Below, piece by piece: positions 37,001 to 45,955 of a DNA stretch of 64,000 nt (positions are counted from its first letter, which is position 1; every line of letters starts with the position of its first letter). The stretch comes from JAUIAI01 sp041396585 (GTDB lineage: Bacteria; Pseudomonadota; Gammaproteobacteria; Burkholderiales; Burkholderiaceae_E). Both the position numbers and the translations under genes were made by a program. The DNA is taken from contig JAWKYG010000009.1 in assembly GCA_041396585.1 (NCBI GenBank), positions 135,646-199,645 of the forward strand, given 5' to 3'. The notes under the pieces were generated by a model that made no database searches, was not told the origin of the DNA, and was given only the letters and a program-made list of their open reading frames with translations.

Positions 37001-37710
37001 CGGGCGGCCAGGTGCGAACCGAGGCTGATCTCGCCAAGTTCGTTCGCACCCGTCAAGAGTTCCTCGATGGCTACCAGAATGCGGCCTACGGGCGCGAGTA
37101 TGCGGCCTGGGTCGAGCGGGTGCAGAGGGTCGAGGCGGAGCGACTGGGGCTGGCCTCCCATGAGCCGCGGCTCGCGTTCGCGGTGGCCCGGGGCCTGTTC
37201 AAGCTGATGGCGATCAAGGATGAATACGAGGTCGCGCGTCTGCATGCCGACCCGGCCTTCCGTGCATCGATCGCCGGCCGGTTCGAGGGCGACTATCGGG
37301 TGCACTTTCATCTTGCACCGTCGTGGCTGGCCAAGCCCGACGCCCGCACCGGGCGGCCCCGCAAGCGCAGTTTCGGGCCATGGATGATGCCGGTCATGGC
37401 CGGGCTCGGGCGCCTCAGGTTCCTGCGGGGCCGCTGGCTGGATCCGTTTCGGCACACCGAGGAGCGCAAGCTGGATCAAGAGGTGCTCGCGCAATATCGC
37501 GCGCTGATCGAGGAGATCCTGGTGCGCGTGAGCCCCGAGAACATCGATACCGCCGTGGCACTGGCCGAATCCGTGGACGCGATCCGCGGTTATGGTCCGG
37601 TGCGCATGGCCGCGCTCGAGAAGGTGCGTGCTCAGCAGGTGAGCCTGCTCGGTCAGCTCCGGGGGGACGGCGACATGCGTGTCGTGAGTGTCGTGCGAGC
37701 AGGCGCCTGA
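34060..37710 (+). CDS. Indolepyruvate ferredoxin oxidoreductase, fused alpha-gamma form
   Basis: Cytoplasmic thiamine-diphosphate/iron-sulfur enzyme that oxidatively decarboxylates aryl pyruvates from aromatic amino acids to acyl-CoA. The 1216-residue protein begins after GGAGGA at the ATG at 34060. It has an N-terminal pyrimidine-binding domain (FISGYRGSPLGGVDQAL), a ThDP-binding domain with CAGCPHNTS and the NLGDGTYFHSG segment, then a cysteine block (VCEGCGDCSVQSSC, CNKDYSCLKGFCPSF). The gamma domain follows (about 765-960, GVGGTGVVTVGQVLGMAA) and a DUF6537-type tail. The long single-chain form is usual in proteobacteria. No ferredoxin gene is adjacent. Confidence 0.95.
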   Translation: MNAPLDPMLSRALREAIETVTLDDKYRLERGRAFMSGTQALVRLPMLQRARDQAAGLETAGFISGYRGSPLGGVDQALWKARDYLAAHRIVFKPGLNEDMAATAVWGSQQVALDPNARVQGVFSMWYGKGPGVDRCGDVFKHANAAGSSRYGGALVLAGDDHGAKSSTLPHQSDHMFKASGLPVFYPSSVQEYLDLGIHAWAMSRYSGLWVAMKTVTEVVEASSSVMIDPDRVSVVIPQDFELPPDGLNIRWPDSPLAQEARLLDYKWYAALAYVRANRLNRTVIDSSKAWFGIITGGKAYLDTREALADLGIDADTCERIGIRLFKCDVVWPLEAQTVSEFARGLGEILVVEEKRQILEYALKEELYNWPDAERPNIYGKFDEKDGRGGEWAMPMGQWLLPAHAELSPAMIARAIASRLLNPGRFGSRFELDADTRARIQSRLSILQAKERALAEPHASVERVPTFCAGCPHNTSTHVPEGSRAVAGIGCHYMSIWMPERRTSTFTQMGGEGVPWIGQAPFTDTTHIFANLGDGTYFHSGLLAIRASIAAGVNVTYKVLYNDAVAMTGGQPIDGQLTVPMIVAQTMGEGAREVVIVTDEPEKYGRGGMQVPVPVHHRDELDAVQRRLRDIEGVTVLIYDQTCATEKRRRRKRIVDGKPGFPDPARRVVINELVCEGCGDCSVQSSCVAVEPVETEFGRKRQINQSVCNKDYSCLKGFCPSFVTVEGGQLRKPKANAIDDSAWPELPEPDRVPIDASGNPSYGILVTGVGGTGVVTVGQVLGMAAHIEGLGISVLDMAGLAQKGGAVFSHVQIARDPDSLHATRIATGEADLVLGTDLVVSAGNEALSKMRPKVTRMVGNGDVSPTSAFLRDPDWQLPKNDLLRNIVDAAGERDLEFRDFTQLSTRLLGDAIYTNPMMIGFAWQCGWIPLHRHAIERAIELNGVQVENNLRAFLWGRRLAHDTDAVRRATTPAQVLEFKRPGGQVRTEADLAKFVRTRQEFLDGYQNAAYGREYAAWVERVQRVEAERLGLASHEPRLAFAVARGLFKLMAIKDEYEVARLHADPAFRASIAGRFEGDYRVHFHLAPSWLAKPDARTGRPRKRSFGPWMMPVMAGLGRLRFLRGRWLDPFRHTEERKLDQEVLAQYRALIEEILVRVSPENIDTAVALAESVDAIRGYGPVRMAALEKVRAQQVSLLGQLRGDGDMRVVSVVRAGA

Positions 37711-37713
37711 TCG

Positions 37714-38580
37714 ATGCCCACCGCGGCCGCGATTACGCCCGAGTCCGGTTTCGCTACCGACGAGACCGGCCTGGCGGTCTATGACTTTCCGGCGCAGGGG
37801 CCGGTTCGCGGCGCGTTCTATCTGTTGCACGGCTACGGCGAGCATGTCGGCCGCTACCGCCGCCTGATCGACCACCTGAATCAACGCGGTTGGCACGTCG
37901 GTGCGCATGATCACCGTGGTCACGGGCATTCGGCCGGTGCGCGCGGCCGGCTGCCGAAGGCGCCTGGTCTGGCCGATGACGCGATCCGTCGGCTGCGCGC
38001 GTTCGCGCAGCGTCGAGGTGGGTTGCCGGTGCTGTTCGGTCACAGCATGGGTGGTGTGCTGGCGGCCGAGCTTGTCCTGCAACGGGCCGAACCGGTGGCC
38101 GCGCTTGCATTGTCATCACCGGCGCTGCGGCCCAGTCTCACCAGGTTTCAGCAATTTCAGCTCAGGCTGATGCATGCGATCGCACCACGCCTGGTTCTGT
38201 CACGGCCCGTCGATGGTGTGCGCCTGTCGCATGATGCCGCACAGGTGCGCGCCTACCTCGAGGACCCACTGGTACACGGCAGTGTCACGGCGGAGATGGT
38301 GCAGTGGATGCAGGTTTCGGGCGCGGCATCGGTCGCCAACGCCAGTGGTCTTGCCGTGCCGACCTTGCTGATCGGCGGGGCTGGCGATAAGGTCGCGGAT
38401 CCACGGGCCTGGCGGGCATTTGCGCAGAGTGCGCCGCCCCGTCACTTGCAGGCCGTGGTGCTCGATGGCGCCTTGCATGAATTGTTCAATGAGAGTCCGC
38501 AATGGCGAGAGCCGGCACTGACGGCGCTTGATGCCTGGCTCGCATCCCTGACGCTTGACCATGCGTGCGCCGCGGCCTGA
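37714..38580 (+). CDS. Alpha/beta hydrolase, monoacylglycerol lipase / lysophospholipase-like
   Basis: A 288-residue serine hydrolase of the Hydrolase_4 family. Visible are the oxyanion region LLHGYGEHVGRYRRL, HDHRGHGHSAG, the nucleophile elbow GHSMGG (Ser near residue 112), the acidic residue in GGAGDKVADP, and the catalytic His in GALHELFNE. It starts three bases after the oxidoreductase stop, so the two are probably co-transcribed. Substrate is predicted only by family. Confidence 0.9.
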   Translation: MPTAAAITPESGFATDETGLAVYDFPAQGPVRGAFYLLHGYGEHVGRYRRLIDHLNQRGWHVGAHDHRGHGHSAGARGRLPKAPGLADDAIRRLRAFAQRRGGLPVLFGHSMGGVLAAELVLQRAEPVAALALSSPALRPSLTRFQQFQLRLMHAIAPRLVLSRPVDGVRLSHDAAQVRAYLEDPLVHGSVTAEMVQWMQVSGAASVANASGLAVPTLLIGGAGDKVADPRAWRAFAQSAPPRHLQAVVLDGALHELFNESPQWREPALTALDAWLASLTLDHACAAA

Positions 38581-38715
38581 CTGCGCCTGAGTTCTCCCAG
38601 GTTCGCGCTGCCTGGCAAACGCCGGGCCAGGAATCGGATGAGATTGTCACCCCTGGTCAAACCTGCCAGACTGAGCGGGCGTTCCCAGAACAATCAGAAA
38701 TGCCAGGAGACCCTC

Positions 38716-39861
38716 ATGCCGCATGTTCAACAACATCGTTTGATTGACCTCACCGAGCCGATGCCTGATGATGCCTCGGCCAGGCTCAAGCAAAGACGCT
38801 CGTTTATCCAGAAGGCCGGCATGGCGGCGTTTGCTGCCAGCGCCACCGCCGATGCGTTCGCACAGGCCTTCGATCGATATGCGCCAGACGCACCACCGGT
38901 GCGCTATCCGGAGCCCGATGTCATCGCGCTGGACAAGCGCTTCAGATACAAGCTTGGCAATACGCCGATCATGCGCCTGTACAGGGGCACGCTGTGGGCC
39001 GAAGGGCCGGCGTGGAACGCGGTGGGGCGTTATCTCGTGTGGAGTGATATTCCCGCCGACGAAATCCTGCGCTGGAGCGAAGAAGATGGTCATGTCGGCC
39101 GGCGCTTTCGCTTTCCGTCGGGCAACAGCAACGGCAACACCTTCGATCATCAAGGGCGTCAGATCTCGTTCTGCCATGGTACCCGCCGTGTCGTTCGGTA
39201 TGAACATGACGGTTCCATGACCATTCTGGCCGACAAGGCCAACGGCAAGGAGTTCAACGCCCCCAATGATGGCGCCGTGCATCCGGATGGTTGGTTGATG
39301 TTTACCGATCCCGGCTATGGCAGCCTGATGAACTACGAGGGCAATCGTCTGCCCAGTAGCAAGGACAGTCCGCAACCCATTCAGAAAGAGGCGATCTATC
39401 GCATCGATGCTCCGGGCCAGGTCACCAAGGTGGCCGATGAACCGTTTAAACCGAATGGCTTGTGCTTTTCGCCTGATTACTCCAAGTGCTATGTCGCGGA
39501 TACCGGCGTTTCTCATTATCCCGGCGCCAAGAGCGTCATCTGGGTCTATGACGTCGATGGCAAGGCGCTCAAGAACGGCCGGGTGTTTGCGAGCATGGAA
39601 TTCGAAGGTAAGACGGGCTTCGCCGACGGCATCCGCTGTGACGAGGACGGCAATGTGTGGGCCGGCATGGGTTGGGTCGGCGAAGGCTATGACGGCGTGC
39701 ACGTCTTTCACCCAGATGGCACCCGGATCGGCCACATCAAGATGCCGGAGATCATCTCCAACGTCTGTTTCGGTGGCAGCAAGCGCAACCGCCTTTTCAT
39801 GACCGGCAGCCAGTCGTTGTATGCGGTGTATGTCGAGACGCGAGGCGGCACACTGACCTGA
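38716..39861 (+). CDS. Tat-exported SMP-30/gluconolactonase-family protein
   Basis: A predicted periplasmic six-bladed propeller lactonase. The ATG at 38716 follows AGGAGA and gives 381 residues. A twin-arginine signal lies at about 25-50 (KQRRSFIQKAGMAAFAAS, ending ADAFAQA). The SMP-30 core shows the metal-binding Glu in LWAEGPAWNA, the Asn/Asp pair in KEFNAPNDGAVHPDGWLMFTDP, and the late ligand in FADGIRCDEDGNVW. Base composition looks less GC-rich than its neighbours (AAACCGTTTAAACCGAATGG near 39450), so recent acquisition is possible. Confidence 0.9.
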   Translation: MPHVQQHRLIDLTEPMPDDASARLKQRRSFIQKAGMAAFAASATADAFAQAFDRYAPDAPPVRYPEPDVIALDKRFRYKLGNTPIMRLYRGTLWAEGPAWNAVGRYLVWSDIPADEILRWSEEDGHVGRRFRFPSGNSNGNTFDHQGRQISFCHGTRRVVRYEHDGSMTILADKANGKEFNAPNDGAVHPDGWLMFTDPGYGSLMNYEGNRLPSSKDSPQPIQKEAIYRIDAPGQVTKVADEPFKPNGLCFSPDYSKCYVADTGVSHYPGAKSVIWVYDVDGKALKNGRVFASMEFEGKTGFADGIRCDEDGNVWAGMGWVGEGYDGVHVFHPDGTRIGHIKMPEIISNVCFGGSKRNRLFMTGSQSLYAVYVETRGGTLT

Positions 39862-39990
39862 TGGGGCGTACGTGGGTGGGATGTGAGGTTCGCCGGGCAG
39901 GGCCTGGCAACATTTCCGCCCCGACTCGCGCAAGCGAGAGCTGTCGGTTCGCGGTGCCGGCGGGCGCGTTCTGCGCCGCGGCCGGCGCCG

Positions 39991-40817
39991 TCAGTGCAGG
40001 ATGATCATCAGGCATCCGCCGAAAATCACCCCATGGCCAGCACGCTCGGCCAGCCGATGCTGGCATTGCGAAAGAAGTAGTGGCCCAAAATCAGCGTGAA
40101 CGCCGGGGTGGTGGCTATCAGCGGGGCCACCCGCGAGACCGTGCCCAGGCTGAGCGCGAGATTCAGCCCGGCCAGACCGATCGCATTGAGTGCCCCGCAG
40201 GCCGCGAACCAGCCGTAGCCCGCCCGCTTGCGTGGCATCGGATGACGGGTGATGCCCTGGCGCGTGGACAGCAGGACGCACGACACCGCCGAACCGATCA
40301 AGGCCGCGGTCAGCGGACTGGCCAGTTCGGTCAGGCCCAGCTTCACCACGTTGTGCGCGATGCCGCGGCTCAAGGCAGCACCCAGGGGAATCGCGATCGC
40401 CCACAGCGGCCAGTTGGCCCGCTGCCGGCGCGAGCGCAGTGCGATGAAGGCGATGCCACCGATGATGATCGCGGTGCCGGCATACAGATGCCAGCCGCCT
40501 TGTTCCTGGAGAAAGATGGCCGCGATCAGGATCGAGAACACCGGCGAGGTCGATGACAGCGCCGCGGTGATCGCAGGCTCCATCAGGCGGATGCTCCAGG
40601 TGTGCAGGGTCATGGACAGCCCGGGCACGATGAGGCCGGCCAGCGCAAACCAGCCGATGGCCGGATTGCGCAGCCAGGCGAGGTCGAAGTACAACGGGGC
40701 CATCACCAGCAGCAGGCCGAACGTGGTCGCGACATTCACGATCGTCCCCGCGCGCACATCCATGTGGCGCAGCGCGATGTGTTGCACCTGGTTGGTGAGC
40801 GCGAAAACGATGCTCAC
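39991..40817 (-). CDS. DMT-superfamily (EamA) transporter, frameshifted at the 3' end
   Basis: A predicted inner-membrane exporter with about ten helices and two EamA repeats. The frame from 40817 stops at 40026 after SVLAMG, but the neighbouring frame continues VIFGGCLMIILH, the usual EamA ending, to a stop at 39991. One lost G in the run at 40029-40032 (CCCC on the plus strand) explains this. The start is also doubtful: the GTG at 40817 cuts into the first helix, and the open frame upstream encodes PTTLASLVAIAV without a usual start codon. Substrate unknown. Confidence 0.82.
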
Positions 40818-40924
40818 CGCGATGGCGACCAGACTGGCGAGGGTGGTGGGTTCGATGGTGTGTTGACAGTCAAGAGGCCGTCGCGACCGGGGCGACGAGG
40901 GAATCGATGCCGAGATCCATCACA

Positions 40925-41704
40925 TCAGATCAGCCCGTGATAGGAGCCGCCATCGAGCTGCAGGTTCTGTCCCGAGATATAGCCGGCCTGCCGGCTGCAC
41001 AGATAGGCGCAGGCGTCACCGAATTCCTTGGTCGAGCCGAATCGTTTGGCCGCGATCGAGGCGGATATCCGCTGGCGGGCCTCTTCCAACGTAATGCCTT
41101 GCTCACGCATCATGCGCTCGGCCATGAAGCGCTGCCGGTCGGTGTCGATGCGTTCCGGAAGCAGGTTGTTGATCGTGACATTGTCGGGCGCGAGTTCGAA
41201 CGACAGCGACTTGGCGAATGCGGTGAGGCCCGCGCGTGCGCCCGTCGACAAGGCCATCGGCGGGCGTGGTGATTTGACCATGGCCGAGGTGATGTTCACG
41301 ATGCGCCCGAAGCGGCGTGCCTGCATTCCCGGCGCGACGGCGCGGATCAGCAGCGCCGGGGCGAGCATGTTGGCCTCCAGGGCACCAATCCATTGATCAT
41401 GATCCCAGTCGGCGAGGCTGCCGGGAGGCGGCCCGGCATTGTTGTTGACCAGGATGTCGGGCTCGGGACAGGCCGCGAGCAATGCGGCCCGACCGGTCTC
41501 TGTCGTGATGTCGGCACCCACGCCATGGACGGCGACACCGGTGTGCACGGCCAGTTGCGCGGCCACGGCTGCTGCGCGCACCGGATCGCGGCCATTGATC
41601 CAGACCTCGACTCCCTCGCCGGCAAGCGCGGTCGCACAGGCGAGGCCCAGCCCCTGGGTGGACGCACATACGATGGCCTTGCGGCCGGCGATGCCGAGAT
41701 CCAT
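40925..41704 (-). CDS. SDR-family protein lacking the catalytic Tyr and Lys
   Basis: A 259-residue Rossmann-fold protein. The start ATG at 41704 gives MDLGIAGRKAIVCAS. The cofactor loop is degenerate (ASTQGLG in place of TGxxxGIG). NNAG is present (VNNNAGPPPG), and Ser140 is in place, but the expected Tyr aligns with Ser153 and the Lys with Arg157 (ALSTGARAG). Such FabG-like proteins are usually annotated 3-oxoacyl-ACP reductases, but with these changes reductase activity is doubtful. It is divergent from the candidate halohydrin dehalogenase gene across 275 bases. Confidence 0.85.
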   Translation of the reverse strand: MDLGIAGRKAIVCASTQGLGLACATALAGEGVEVWINGRDPVRAAAVAAQLAVHTGVAVHGVGADITTETGRAALLAACPEPDILVNNNAGPPPGSLADWDHDQWIGALEANMLAPALLIRAVAPGMQARRFGRIVNITSAMVKSPRPPMALSTGARAGLTAFAKSLSFELAPDNVTINNLLPERIDTDRQRFMAERMMREQGITLEEARQRISASIAAKRFGSTKEFGDACAYLCSRQAGYISGQNLQLDGGSYHGLI

Positions 41705-41979
41705 GTGTTGGAAGTCCTGTTCGTGGGTGATCTTGCGCGAGCATCGCGCGCCGCGATCTGATGCCGATGTACGAGCCTCTTGCACACGCCAGCCCTGAGA
41801 GCCGCAGGAGTATACGCAGGCCTCGCCACACGCGGTCGTACCCTGGCACAAGCGGCGCCGCGTTGCCGAACCCGCCCCGTATCCCCGATACGGGGCGGAA
41901 CCGGCGCCTTGCCAGCCCGCTTCGGCGAGTGAATCATGAGCTCGTGAGGTATTTCAACAGCCTGTTCACGGAGAATCCC

Positions 41980-42666
41980 ATGTCGACGAATGATCTTTCC
42001 GGCCAGCGAATCCTGGTCACCCAGGCCGATGTGTTCATGGGGCCGGCGCTTTGTGCGGCGATCGCCGCGGCCGGTGCCGAGGTCGTGCCGGTGGTCGGCG
42101 AGATGCTCGAGCCCGGGGCCGCGCAGGCCTGCGTCGAGGGCGCGGGCGCGATCGATTCCGTGGTCGCGAATCTGGGTGTTGCAGCGCCGGCCACGCCGGT
42201 GGCCGATGTCGGCGAAGACGAATGGCGCCAGGTGTTCGCGGCCATGGTCGATCCGCTGCCGCGGCTGCTGCGTGCCGTGCTGCCCGGCTGGCGCGAGCGC
42301 GGTCATGGCGGCCGTTTCCTGGTGATGGGCAGTGCCTCGGCTTTGCGCGGCATGCCGCGCACCTCGACCTACAGCGCGGCGCGTGGTGCCCAGCTGGCCT
42401 GGGTGCAGGCGACCGGTGTGGAGCTCGCACGCGAAGGCATCCGGGTCAATGCGATCGCCCAGAACTTCGTCGACAACCCCACCTATTTCCCGCCCGAGGT
42501 GCAGGCGCTACCGAAGTTCCAGGAGCGCCTGCGTCGTGAGGTGCCGCTGGGCCGGCTGGTGTCGGCCGAGGAAGATGCGCGCTTTGCCGCCTATCTGCTG
42601 AGCCGGGCGGCCGATTGCTTTGTCGGGCAGGTCTTCCCGGTCTGCGGCGGCTGGGTCGCGCGCTGA
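41980..42666 (+). CDS. Candidate halohydrin dehalogenase (SDR-like, Ser-Tyr-Arg triad)
   Basis: A 228-residue SDR-fold protein starting at the ATG at 41980 after CGGAGAA. Instead of a Rossmann glycine motif, the N-terminus reads VTQADVFMG, matching the T-X4-F-X-G fingerprint of halohydrin dehalogenases (Thr14, Phe19, Gly21). The active site is Ser118, Tyr131, Arg135, matching S-X12-Y-X3-R, where ordinary SDRs have Lys. The segment after it (AIAQNFVDNPTYFPPE) parallels the nucleophile-loop region of HheC-type enzymes. Those enzymes convert vicinal haloalcohols to epoxides without NAD(P)H. A cofactor-free SDR of other function is the alternative. Confidence 0.75.
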   Translation: MSTNDLSGQRILVTQADVFMGPALCAAIAAAGAEVVPVVGEMLEPGAAQACVEGAGAIDSVVANLGVAAPATPVADVGEDEWRQVFAAMVDPLPRLLRAVLPGWRERGHGGRFLVMGSASALRGMPRTSTYSAARGAQLAWVQATGVELAREGIRVNAIAQNFVDNPTYFPPEVQALPKFQERLRREVPLGRLVSAEEDARFAAYLLSRAADCFVGQVFPVCGGWVAR

Positions 42667-42741
42667 GTGCGTGCGTCGCTGCGCCGACTGCGCGCATGCG
42701 CGGGGGGCGATGATTCGCGGGCGCCTGGCGTTGGCGCACGC

Positions 42742-44149
42742 TCAAAGCATGAAGCCGAGGTCGCGCGCGGAACCGAAGTTCACGAGATTCGGGAACAGAT
42801 CGTCGATCAGGCTCGTGCTGACGCCGAACCATCCGGCCAGGGTGGCGGCGAACTGATCGACCGACTGGCCGGGCAGCAGCCGGCCGCGACCGACATCATC
42901 GGCGGTGTCTGCACCGATGACCGGGAAGCGGCCATAGATATCGCCACCGCGCACCGCCTGACCGACCACGAAGTGATGCGAGCCCCAGCCATGGTCGGTG
43001 CCATCGCCGTTGCTGACCATGGTGCGGCCGAAATCCGAGGCGGTGAAGGTGGTTACCGAGCCGGCGGCGCCGATTGCCGGGTCGGCGAGCAGGCGCTGGA
43101 AGTAGGCCAGGCCCTGGCCAAGTGTTCCCAGCAGCGCGGCATGCCGGTTGAGCTGGGCATCATGGGTGTCGAAGCCACCCAGCCCGACGAAGAACACCTG
43201 GCGCCGCAGACCGAGCGCGGAACGTGCGCCGATGATTCGCGCCACGGTGTTCAACTGCGCGGCCAGGCCGTTCGTGCCACCCGACGGCGCGGTGGGGACC
43301 GCCTCCAGTGCGGCGGCATCGACCATCGCACCGTTGAGCGCGGCCTGGGCATCGATCGCGCGCTGCACGACGCTGGCATGCGCGCGCTCGAAGTACTGGG
43401 CGGAGTCGGCGGTGAGGATCTCGCGATAGAGCGCGGCCGCGGTGGTTGATCCGTACAGCGAGCCACTGAGGCCGGAGATCTCGGTGGCACCGCTGGCGCT
43501 GGCACGAAACGGAATCGTCTGCTCACCGGCCAGCCATACTGCGTTCTCACCCGTGGACATACTGGTGAAGGTGGCCGCTGTGTTCAGATCGGCCAGCATG
43601 TCGCCAAGGCGTCCGCCCCAGCCGGCTCGCGCGCCTCGGCCGCGCCGGCCTGCCAGACCGATTGCTGATCATTGTGCGAGAACAGCTTGGGGGGACGCGG
43701 CACCAGTCGCTGGTCATAGTCGGTGCGGCTCATCGGCGCCACCAGGGTGCCGACATTGGCGATCACCGCGGCCTGGCCGGCGCCGAACAGATCGCGCAGA
43801 TCGGTCAGGGCCGGATGCAGCGCGAACGAACGGCCGCTTTGCGCGGTGGCCGGCGTGATCGGCAGCACGCCGCCGGCCTCGGCCGGACCGGGCAGGGCGA
43901 TCGGCGACGAACCCGAGGCACGCATGGCGCGATAGCTGTTCCAGGAATCGGTGTCGGTGGCCAGCACGGTGTTGCCCTGATCATTGCCGCCGAACAGGAA
44001 CACACAGACCAGGGCTTTGTAATCGCCGGCGCTCTGCGCGGCAGCCTGACCGATCGCGGCCAGATTCAAGGCCAGCGGTGTGGCCCGTGCGAGGGCCCGA
44101 ACATGGCGCTGTTGCGCAGAAAGCGGCGGCGGGAGAGGTCGGTGGTCAT
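42742..44149 (-). CDS. DUF1501 (sulfatase-like) exported protein, two frameshifts
   Basis: An alkaline-phosphatase-fold protein of the DUF1501 family, read in three pieces. The start at 44149 gives MTTDLSRRRFLRNSAMFG, a twin-arginine signal. One lost G at 44096-44098 moves the frame to LARATPLALNLAAIGQAAAQS, then VFLFGGNDQGN and LFSHNDQQSVWQAG. A second lost base near 43615-43636 moves it to GWGGRLGDMLADLNTAA, then GGFDTHDAQ, FTASDFGRTM and GWGSHHFVVG to the stop at 42742. Together they make a normal-length family member of about 470 residues. It follows the DUF1800 gene, its usual partner. Function is unknown. Confidence 0.85.
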
Positions 44150-44224
44150 GGGCGGCGGATGATGAGCGTGGAATCGATGTCGCGTGAGGCGGCGGCCGGT
44201 CGAACCCGGCCGGATCCGGCTGCA

Positions 44225-45955
44225 CTACTTGAGCACGACATACTCGGGAGAGGCCATGGTCAGAAACACGGCCATGTGCACGCGTACGCGTCGCGCCTCG
44301 TCCGCACGCGCCGGGTCATTGACCGGAATGTTCACGGCCTGCACGGCCTGCTGCAGCCGGCTGCGCAGCGGCCCCGACATCGAGCCGTGCAACAGCAGCA
44401 GATTGATGTGTTCGACCAGTTCGGCCGGTTCGGCGGCGAAATCCATCTGGCGGCCGTAGTCGCTGCGCACGTCGCGCGACTCACCGTAGCCGTTGGGCAC
44501 CACCTGACGCATCAGGTTCAGCCAGCCGGCCACCGAGGTCTCGTGGGTGATCTGCAGCTCGGGCGACACCAGGCCATTGGTCGCCAGATCGGTGTTCGGC
44601 GGCACATAGCCGGGGCGGTAGAAATTGAAGACCGACGGCGAGCGCAGCACGCTCTGGCCGAGACTCTTGGCCGGATCGTCGGTGGTGCCGATCAGGAACT
44701 GTTTGCTGGCCGAGCCGGCCTCGAAGCTGCGCATCCAGTGCGCAAAGCGCAGCACCGGTTCGCGCACCTTGCCGGTGCTCACCAGCATGATGCGGCTCGT
44801 GTCGCGCGCCTCCGGGTCGAACAGCACCGCACGGATCACCGCACGCATATCGCCACGCGCGCCTTCGCCGTTGTCGGCGAACTGCCCGGCCACCCGCGCC
44901 ACATAGGCCGGGCTCGGATTGCTGGTGACCAGCTGCTGGATCAGCTGCTTGGCGATGAACGGACCGACATTCGGATGGTAGAAGATGTGATCGAGCGCCG
45001 CGGCGAGCGTGGTATCCGGGTCCGGAAAGGTCTGCGCGGACAAGGTCAGCCCGAGAAAGCTCTTGGCGCCGGGTTCGTGATAGTCGGGATAGGCCTGCAT
45101 CAGCAGGCGCTCGCGATCATCGGCACCGTTCCAGCCGAAGAAGCGGCTGCGCTCGCGATCCGGCCCGCCCCAGCTGAAGCCGGTGAACACGCGCGCCAGG
45201 CCCTCGATGTCGGCGTTGGTATAGGTCTCGATCGGCTCGCCCATCGCGTCCGTCTTCATGGTGCCGTCCGGATTCAGCTCATAGAGCCCGATCGTGAACA
45301 GCTGAAGCAGCTCACGGGCGAAATTCTCGTCCGGTACCCGTCCGGTCTGCGGATCCGCCTTCTGATTGGCCAGGTGCGACAGATACAGGCCCATCATCGG
45401 ATGGCGGGCCACTTCCTCCAGCAGGGTGCGGAAGTTGCCGAAGGCATTGCGCGCCAGCCGGTCGTAGTAGTCGGCGACCCCGCGTGGATAGCGGTTCACC
45501 TCGCCATCGCGCATCGAGATCACGAAGATCTGCGACAGGGCGAAGGTGACCCGCTGGCGCAACTGGTCACTGCCGATCGCCACATGGCGCCAGAAGCCGT
45601 TGTGGATCCACTTGCGGTCGTAGTCTTCCTGCGCGTTGATGATCAGGCGGGTATCGAGCCAGTCGCCGAGCGAGGAAACGGGTTGTGCGAACTGATTCTG
45701 CAGCCAGGCCACATAGCCGTCGCGCTGCAGATCATTGATCTCGACGGACTTCGGACCGAAGCTTGCCTGGGCCAGGAAGCGGGATGCCTCGGCCGCATCC
45801 TGCGGATGCGATGTGGGTGGCTGCACTGTGCCACCGCCACTCTTGTAGGCGATCAGGCCACTGTCGCCACCGCCGCCGCAGGCCGTGAGCATTGCAACGC
45901 CGAGCATGAGCATCGTGCGCCCGATCCAATGCCGCCAAGGGTCTTTTCGTTCCAT
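44225..45955 (-). CDS. DUF1800 lipoprotein
   Basis: A 576-residue predicted lipoprotein; the signal ends with the lipobox LTAC (Cys near residue 26), followed by a Gly-rich linker. The DUF1800 core covers most of the rest: RFLAQASFGP, VTFALSQIFVIS, PDENFARELLQLFTIGLYELN, and FIAKQLIQQLVTSNPSPAYVARVA. DUF1800 and DUF1501 genes occur as a pair in many aquatic bacteria and are thought to be exported together; their activity is not established. Frame appears intact. Confidence 0.9.
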   Translation of the reverse strand: MERKDPWRHWIGRTMLMLGVAMLTACGGGGDSGLIAYKSGGGTVQPPTSHPQDAAEASRFLAQASFGPKSVEINDLQRDGYVAWLQNQFAQPVSSLGDWLDTRLIINAQEDYDRKWIHNGFWRHVAIGSDQLRQRVTFALSQIFVISMRDGEVNRYPRGVADYYDRLARNAFGNFRTLLEEVARHPMMGLYLSHLANQKADPQTGRVPDENFARELLQLFTIGLYELNPDGTMKTDAMGEPIETYTNADIEGLARVFTGFSWGGPDRERSRFFGWNGADDRERLLMQAYPDYHEPGAKSFLGLTLSAQTFPDPDTTLAAALDHIFYHPNVGPFIAKQLIQQLVTSNPSPAYVARVAGQFADNGEGARGDMRAVIRAVLFDPEARDTSRIMLVSTGKVREPVLRFAHWMRSFEAGSASKQFLIGTTDDPAKSLGQSVLRSPSVFNFYRPGYVPPNTDLATNGLVSPELQITHETSVAGWLNLMRQVVPNGYGESRDVRSDYGRQMDFAAEPAELVEHINLLLLHGSMSGPLRSRLQQAVQAVNIPVNDPARADEARRVRVHMAVFLTMASPEYVVLK

